From Eublepharis macularius (taxonomy: Eukaryota; Chordata; Lepidosauria; Squamata; Eublepharidae): a DNA stretch of 64,000 nucleotides. Numbering within the stretch: position 1 is the first letter of the stretch; each line of letters begins with the position of its first letter. Made by a program: the position numbers and the translations under genes. Shown piece by piece: positions 56,970-64,000 of this stretch. Location: NCBI RefSeq assembly GCF_028583425.1, contig NC_072792.1, positions 155,316,676 through 155,380,675 of the forward strand, read 5' to 3'. A model generated the notes under the pieces. The model made no database searches and had not been told where the DNA came from. It saw only the letters and a list, made by a program, of their open reading frames with translations.

Positions 56970-57180
56970 GTGGTGGTGGAGAATGCCCTAAGTCGTGGTT
57001 GATTTATGGCAATCCCTGGTGGAGTTTTCATGGCAAAAAAACTACAGAGGTGGGTTGCCATTGCCTGCCTCTGCAACCCTGGTCTTCCTTGGAGCTCTCC
57101 CATCCAATTACTTACCAAGACCAAACCTGCTTAGTTTCCAAGATCTGACAAGATCAGGCTTGTCTGAAATATCCAGGTTA
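56970..57180 (-). mobile_element. 5S-Sauria-type SINE
   Basis: Same order as the 36620 copy: tail 'gtggtggtggagaatgccct', 'gaccaaacctgcttagtttc' from the 5S-like head, and 'agatctgacaagatcaggct' at the far end. Confidence 0.85.
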
Positions 57181-58389
57181 CTGCAAGCAATGCACTAATG
57201 AAAAGTTAATGTAATCACAAAGTGTCATCAAAAGGTTCTGAGACAGCTAAACTAATCAGATGTCATTACAAAAAATAAAGTCAGCACTAGTGTAGATGAG
57301 AGGTTCAGTTTCACTTAAGTTGCTAATAAGCCTCAGAAATCAAATTATGAAACTTCCCAAGGCATTAAGTTATTTATGTTGGCAGCCTTCTCTGTGACAT
57401 CAGAGCATATACACCAGTGACAAACACAATGTGCATAATTTGCATGACCAAGGCCATTGTGACATTAGCAGACCGCTTATTTTTTGCTAGCTTCCCAATA
57501 TATCAACTTGTTCTCAACAGAGATCTCGGTAGATCTGAAACATTGCTTTCTAATTATACTTTGTTAAGCACAGGGCTGTATTTCTCAATGTCGGGGTGGG
57601 GGTGGGGATTTGTGTTGAATGCTGTGCAAGAAAGATACATTTCGGATTATAATGTTACATCACTCTTGACAATGTTGCGACCCAACTGGGTATGCATGTT
57701 CCATAACAGAGCTAGGCAGTGAACTTCATTGCAAATGTGATCAGGTTGTGCAGCAAAGGGAGAAAGTTTCTGCAGGTGTACTAGGAAGCAAGTCCCATGT
57801 TATTCAGTGGGACTTACTCTCAGGAAGTGTCTTTAGGACAGCAGCCATAATATACTTCCACCTTCTGGACCACTGCCTAGAGAAAGCAACAAGTTCTCAA
57901 AGAAACAAAAGTTAGCCATGCTTGCTAAATAGCTTGATTCAACCACCTTCTGGTTTCTGGCAGGACAATGGTGTGTGTGTGAAAAGCAGAGAGAGAAGGA
58001 TATGTTAAACTTACTTTTCCCGAAAGCCACATTTTCTGTCACAATCTTTTTCAGTAATTGGTGTGTGCTCCAATTACTGTTTAAATTTTATTTTATTTAG
58101 TACATATGTGATATGTCAATTTTGTACTAGATGTGTTTTTACATTTGTGCAGCTCACAGTCAGAGATAGCAAACTTTAAATATATGCCTAGGAAATCCTC
58201 ATAATTGGCAGCAGTAAGAATTTCCTTTTCTTTCTTCTCTTCCTTTTTCACACACTCGCACTCATACTCACCTACGATCTCAAATGAGCAACTGTGGGGG
58301 ATCAAGGGGGCTCACAGACAATTAAAAAACAATATGGATACAATATGGATATTAATCATATATTTACAATCACTTTAAAAAACAGCAGC
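57181..58389. other. Intergenic DNA; one family B palindrome
   Basis: 57768-57845 has 'aggaagcaagtcccatgtta' and 'gtgggacttactctcaggaa' as an inverted pair. A G run lies near 57594. No gene. Confidence 0.5.
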
Positions 58390-58495
58390 AAGGGTGCCCT
58401 CCAGGGCAACTAGTTGGCCGCTGTGTGAAACAAGATGTTGGACTAGATGGGCACCTGGTCTGATCCAGCAGGCCCCCTTTTATGTCCTTATAGGC
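58390..58495 (+). mobile_element. SINE/LINE 3' end
   Basis: 'gttggactagatgggcacct' followed by 'ggtctgatccagcaggcccc' is the usual 3' end shared by CR1/L3-tailed SINEs. Confidence 0.5.
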
Positions 58496-58579
58496 AAACA
58501 AATATGCCATTAGCTAGGGCGAGAGACTTCAGTGCACCAAGCATGAGATGAGTACCTTGCAATTCTTTTCCTACTCACT

Positions 58580-58785
58580 TTTATTTACTTGTTTTTATTT
58601 ACAGTCCATCTTTCTCACTGAAATTCAAGGTGGATCACACAATTAAAAACAATATAATAAGAACAGTATGATAGAAGACAATAAAGCAGGATTGGCCCAA
58701 GATTAGCTGGCACACTTCCATGGCAGAGGGGGGCTGTGAACCTGTGTCTCCCAGATCCAGATCTTAACCATTACACTGTTCTGTA
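58580..58785 (-). mobile_element. tRNA-derived SINE, diverged
   Basis: 'gtccatctttctcactgaaa' at the tail end, 'gaacctgtgtctcccagatc' as box B in complement, and 'ttaaccattacactgttctg' as box A in complement. A further tail piece lies at 58840-58900. Confidence 0.6.
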
Positions 58786-58900
58786 ACAAGGCCAAACTTT
58801 TTGCCAGGCCAGATGCCAAACTCTAAAGCTGTGGATGGTATAATCTGGAGTCTCGGTGAGAAAGGCAGACTATAAATGACATAAATAAGTACGCAAGTAA

Positions 58901-61900
58901 GTACAGAACAGGAACGAAAACTGAAAATCTTCCATAGTGCATGTGAGGGGAGCTGGCCTCATGCTTGGGTTCCCTGACCCCTGTCTCATTTTGGGCATGA
59001 TTATGTTCCAATATAATCTACGTGTATTTCAGTTGCTGCCTCTTTTTTCTGCCCTCCTCCTGTGCCTTTGACACCATTCCCATACGAAGGAAAGGAAGAG
59101 AAACTTTTTCTGCCAGGGAGATAAAGTGGAGCAAAAAGATTTTGCCTGCTTAATGTCTGCATGCCAAGTTTTCCGTTAAAAGTCATAGGAAAAGGCACAG
59201 AGGAAAAATGTTCACGGCACCTGACTCTTGAAGGAAACGCTCAAGCAGCTCTCGCTAGTTACATTTTTGAATATTAAATACAGGGTGATCAGGATCGGGT
59301 AGCGCAAAGCAAAAACTTTGTAATATGGGCCACGTTTACCAATAAACAGAATAAGGATAAGTCTAGGGGCATGAATCCTTTAAGGTCTTCAGAATCTTTG
59401 AAAGTAAAAAATCACCCTATGCAAAATCTCAGTTGACACGATCCTCATTAATGAATATTTACAAAAGAGAGAGTGGTAGGGACTTGCAGGCCCGGGGGGA
59501 ACCCTCCCCATTACCACCCCTGCCGTCCTCCTCTCTTGCACCAGCATTTCCTCAACTTCCTTTTACTCTGGTTTTGACTCTCTCCCTCCCCGGTGGCCCC
59601 TCCTCCCACCCAGTCTTTTCCCCAGACCCATTTCATTCTGTTGGTCCTTGAACCTTCCCCCTCTTCCCTGCCCTATTCCTTGCCCCCCTCCTCCATGCTG
59701 GGTAAGTTTCTGCTTCCCCTCTCCCTCCCTGCTCCTCCTCATTGCTTTTGCTACCACTTCATTCTGTGCTGGTGAAGGATCCACTACAATGGGGGATGCC
59801 GCAGGGGTGTGTAACGGCAACTGGCAAGATGATCTTCAAAGATACAAGCTGGGGGAAAACTGTCTTATGTTTAGGATATCACACCCCCTGCCACCCCAAT
59901 TTATTAAAAAAAACCAACTTTCTCTTAAAAAATTAGATTTTTTTCCTCTGCCACAGCCCTGCGTGCCCCCCTCTTGCAGATTTTTCTTTAAATCGCGCTG
60001 TGGGGCTGCCCATCTCGATTAAATTATGCAGTACAGAAAAGCCCTCACATTTTGAATTCATGCATGATTTGGGCCCAAATCACTGAGTCCAAGTACATAG
60101 ATAGACAAGACTTTTTATAGTAATTAGCTGTGTCACATTTTCATTAATTAACCAATTGGTTAATCTCAATAACAGCAGAATGTTTCATTCTTTGGAAAAT
60201 AATCTGTGTGTGTGCAAAGAGCGGACAGATTGTTGACCGCAAACGCATAAACCTAGGCCCTGCTCAGATTCAGAGTGTACACAGCATTATTCCTCAGCAG
60301 GCTTCAACAACATGTTTTTAGTTGTTCTGCTGCATTGGTTGAAGGTGGTCTTTGCTTGTGTGTCCCTTTTCTTTTGCCGTGCTGCCTCCACTAAGGAAGG
60401 CCTTGCCCATGGGGGAGTTTTAATATACATATCTGAGCCATTGCCCTGCGACTATTGACAGCAGATATAAAAATAGGCCAGACATCTTTTTTTTTCCCCT
60501 TCCAAGTTTAATTATGTGTTCCAATTGCTTCTGGGGAAAGCCCTTAACGTTTGTTTCTTTGAGGGTTATATTGCGCCTGCAAGCTTCACTGAGGTTGACT
60601 ATTATGTTTCTTTATTAGAGACTTAATGAGCCTGTACATTCCATATGGGGAATAAGCATATTAGATTGCATTTGGAAATCTGTAGTGACAGAAAATATTG
60701 AAAAATAACAAGTATGGGATGTAGGTTAGAAGAAACTCATAAAAGGGGATACAAAACAAATCTCTGTGCATGTACACATGCACACACACAAGAACGAAGA
60801 CAGCAAAATTACAAAAAATGTACAGTATGAATCATTCAGTGCAAAAATGCATCCACTGAAGCCTGTTCTTTTTCTTCTTTTCCTCCTCCATTCAGCACTG
60901 GGGTAGGGCCATGCGCAGTCAGGGCTCCCCCAGCACGGAGCTTGGAGGTGCCTTCCCTGTTGCCTATTAATTAAGACTACCCCTGGCTTCAGTCACCTAA
61001 CATTATAGTTGGCCATACTTGCACTTTGTTTGGCCCTGTTCTTCACTAACCAGGGTAACATTATTAGATTAACGTTGGGTATGAAATATACAAGCCATCA
61101 GGAAATCCTCCTGTTAAGGCTTTATTGAAAGGACTTGGGACAGCAGAGCATCTTTCACTTCCTTCAGTGATGCTTCCCAGTAAATTGTGTTTCATTAGGA
61201 GCTTGTGCATTTTATATTGTATGTTTACAAAGGTGCGTGCACACAGTGCATTGCTTTGTTCTTATGCTACTCTCACTCTGGGGGGGGGTGCGTTCTGATG
61301 GACTGCACTCACTGTCTGAATTATAATCCACACAAGGGTGGTTTAACTAACTGAGTCTCATAGAATTCCATCTACTTTCTTTTCAAGAGAAAACAAATAA
61401 AGGCTGTAAACATCAGAAATGTTATTTAATGCATCTCATTCAGTAGCAGAAATCTACACTTGGAATTGGGTTTATACACATAGATTGTCTGTAGTGAATC
61501 CACAAAAATGTGTTTCCATGCTCAATTGTAGCCAGTGTGAAAAAGACTGCTGAATTTGAGTTTAGTGGCAATGTCCAGCAATAGAGGTAATTTGCCCAGA
61601 CCTCAGCATGTTATCCATTCTGGTTCATATGTGGCCATCTTAGTGTGATGAGCTGGGAACTGATTGAGGCATAGGAATGAAGTCTTCCACTGGGTTCAGC
61701 TCCTTGGTTCACCTTCTGAAACTATCAGAGATTTAACCCTTTCATTGAGTGAACCGTAGTGATTATTAGTTTTCACTTCTATTGCTGTGTATAGATTTCA
61801 AAAAAGATATTGTAAAATTGACAGTACTTTGGTTGACCATGGTAGAAATCAAGGTTAAGATACTTTATAACAAGTCATAATAAAAAGGAACTCCTTATTT

Positions 61901-61972
61901 CTCCCCTCTTTTTAAATGAATTTGATAACAACAGCTAATATATACATATCTAAATGTACACTGTAGGGACAG
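58901..61972. other. Intergenic DNA with candidate conserved block at 60100-60720
   Basis: No gene seen. 60100-60720 is free of repeats and rich in factor-like sites, including the palindrome 'ttaattaaccaattggttaa', 'tagtaattagctg', 'tttaattatgtg' and 'atattaga'. It reads like a developmental enhancer. A T run lies at 60489-60496 and a G run at 61280-61288. The pyrimidine-rich stretch at 59500-59760 is low complexity, so the frames in it are not genes. Confidence 0.35.
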
Positions 61973-62146
61973 GGTTGCCAAGTCTTCCTTGGGAAATTTG
62001 GGGTTGGGACTGGGGGAGGGGCCTCAGCAGGATATAACTTCATCGAGTCTCCTCCAAAGCTAGCATTTCCTCTAGGAAATATAGACTGAAGATCAGTTGT
62101 AATTCTGGGAAAACTCCAGATCCTAGGTGGAGGCTGGCAACCCTAC
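61973..62146 (-). mobile_element. MITE family A, diverged
   Basis: Starts 'agggttgccaagtcttcctt' and ends 'tggaggctggcaaccct', an inverted pair of AGGGTTGCCA. The inside is shortened. Confidence 0.7.
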
Positions 62147-63439
62147 TCAGTGAACATTTTATTTAAATCTCAGAATTTGAACTTTGGGTGCTTTTAGTAA
62201 CAATACCAGTTAAGGATGCTAAATATTTATATTGAACTTTGGTACTGCAAAGATATATAAAGCTGAACTTTGCTTAAATTTGATTTTGGTTGAAATTGTA
62301 GGAGGTGTTGTATATGGATATATTCACAAATGCACTTTATTTTATTTTTTTAAAATAGCACAATTAATGCTTTCTTTATAAAATGTCTATAACATTTGCA
62401 CTTTGCTGTAATAAGCTTGCAAATTTAAAACTGTACAGTTTTGTAGTCTACATTGTAATGACTTTGTTAAACACAAATTACTGTTTATGTGGAAGTTAAT
62501 TTTATATATTGTATATGTAATTATAATTTTTTCTTTTTGTAAAAAAGAGACTGTACATTTCTCCACATTACAAAAATATTGTGTTTTGCCTAGTGGATGG
62601 TTATTTCGGGCTTTCTAAAAAATGAGTGTGTGTGCAATTCCAGATATATATCAGCAGCATGGTTTTGCAAATTAGTGGATCTAATTTGTACTTGGACCTT
62701 TTTTATCCTAAAGTCTCTGGGCTGGAGGAAAGGTAACCTAGTAACCTAGCAAACATTTGTGTTGTGCTACAGCCCCTTAATTTTAAACTTCTTTTTAATT
62801 GAGTTATGGATCATTACTAGGCTAGCAATCACAGAAATTCATTACTTTTATTCTGTAGCAAACCGGTTAAAAAGACTACTTGCAGAATATTTCAGTTATA
62901 TTCAACACAATCCTGAGAACATTCTCCTGGGAGAAAGCCCCACTGAATAGACCTAAGTAGGATTCTGAGACTACCAATTTAGGACTGCCAGATCTGTGGA
63001 TACTTAAATCCAGAGATTGGAGCCATGAACAGATAAGATGGATTTTTTTTACAAACCTGAGAAAAGCCCCAGGTTTACATACACACAAAAGATGTGAAAA
63101 AATGAAGACCACTACAGGTTAAAACCCCACAAAGTATAGCAGCAACATCTGTAGCTTTAAGAAACAAATGCCTTTTGTTGCCATTGCTAGGCACCCACAA
63201 CAGTACTGCCAATTGAAGCCTTGGGTTCTGTCAGTAAAAGGCAGGGGGCAGGGTCTTTTTCCAGGGATGTTTTGGGCTTTGAGGGAATACTTATTGGGGC
63301 CAGTCCTGCCCAGCAACCACCAGACAACTTGATACAATCTGACTTTCATGACTCACTCAGGCCCAGGTCATTGCTGTTGTTCAACAGCAGCCACCCCTGA
63401 AAGCCAGTGTGGGTTGGTGGATAGTGTTTCAGACTAGGA
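62147..63439. other. Intergenic AT-rich DNA; one family B palindrome
   Basis: 62340-62640 is strikingly AT-rich and repeat-free. 62907-62985 is a decayed family B copy ('cacaatcctgagaacattct' / 'acctaagtaggattctgaga'). No gene. Confidence 0.45.
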
Positions 63440-63866
63440 TTACTCCCCTGGCACCCCTGAGTAAAGGGTTCCCAGGTGCCCACCAATGGTGAGCAAACTC
63501 CTGGAGGTTTGCACCCTTGCCTGCTGATCCTCCAGCAATCAGCTGGAGGTGGCAAGCCCCCTGGAGGTCACCCACCACTGGCAGGCATCCCAAGAGCATA
63601 CGCAGCATGCGCACTCCCAAGGGGGATGATGACATCACCCCCCCCAGAAGTGATGTCATCGCACCAGTCGTGGAAGTGCTCTTGCACTTCATTTGGGGCT
63701 GAATGGGCTGAATTGGCCCCGCATGGAGCATGGGAGCACTCCCATGGCTGGTGCAATTACATCACTTCTGGGAGTGACATCATTGTATAGGCACCAGGGC
63801 ACACACAAAGTAGACCACACTGCTGACCCAAGGTAAGTGCCAGGAGGGCATAGGGACCTGGCAACC
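63440..63866 (+). mobile_element. Repeat family C, second copy
   Basis: 'cagaagtgatgtcatcgcac' at about 63644, then 'gggctgaatgggctgaattg', then 'acatcacttctgggagtgac' at about 63760, and an end 'gggacctggcaaccct' at about 63855-63870. The block order equals that at 16904-17240. The start is uncertain. Confidence 0.5.
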
Positions 63867-64000
63867 CTACTTGAGTACCAAGGGCGAAGTCCAGAGGTGT
63901 GACCTGTCAGAGCCTCCTCACAATGGCTCCTTCTCCAAGGCTGTGGCTTCATGCCAGCCTGATTGCTTCCCTGGCACCCTTGAGTACCAAGTAGGGAATC

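Noticed and set aside
59593..60022. 124-codon pyrimidine-rich frame
   Set aside because: Pro/Ser/Leu-rich low complexity, open on more than one frame. No gene signal.
1..64000. CRISPR array, prophage, plasmid or operon features
   Set aside because: No regular short direct repeats with unique spacers and no dense coding. The window is vertebrate nuclear DNA.

Overview
The window looks like nuclear DNA of a squamate reptile (lizard or snake lineage). Three things point there: one single-exon receptor CDS that reads as GPR12; 5S-rRNA-headed SINEs of the 5S-Sauria type; and BovB (RTE) and CR1 LINE pieces with many short foldback elements. No bacterial, plasmid or viral genome features, CRISPR array or tRNA gene were seen. 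The species cannot be fixed from the sequence.

Layout. 1-24 kb is intergenic DNA full of old repeats: tRNA-headed SINEs, a BovB fragment split by a CR1 fragment (6.8-8.75 kb), a roughly 155-bp tandem array (10.8-11.3 kb), two back-to-back near-perfect foldbacks (12.35-12.91 kb), a 5S SINE (15.8 kb) and two copies of a GC-rich repeat with about 60-bp internal units (19.9 and 23.2 kb). 24,279-30,452 is a complete Ty3/gypsy chromodomain retrotransposon (chromovirus) on the minus strand, 6,174 bp, with LTRs that are identical by eye. 31,140-31,735 is a solo LTR of another family. 32-43 kb is unique DNA with scattered SINEs, short palindromic repeats and a second BovB 3' end. 43.44-44.29 kb is a CpG island, the likely GPR12 promoter and 5' noncoding exon, followed by the 334-codon GPR12 CDS at 44,781-45,785 and its 3' UTR to about 46.87 kb. 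47-64 kb is intergenic, with a hAT-type element (48.6-49.3 kb), foldbacks, an L1-like relic, SINEs and a homeodomain-site-rich block (60.1-60.7 kb) that may be a conserved enhancer.

The retrotransposon is the most informative part. Gag (622 aa) and Pol (1,156 codons counted from the shift site) are uninterrupted. They are joined by a canonical -1 frameshift heptamer GGGAAAC and an 11-bp hairpin that begins 4 nt later. The primer site two bases past the 5' LTR is complementary over exactly 11 nt to a sequence inside the LTR. That is the signature of the self-priming Tf1/sushi group, not of tRNA priming. Pol carries protease, RT, RNase H, a DD35E integrase and a C-terminal chromodomain with its aromatic cage. 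A 5-bp target duplication (GAAGG) and identical LTRs suggest a very recent insertion, possibly of an active family.

All calls come from reading the sequence. Repeat family names are recognition from memory and were not checked by search.
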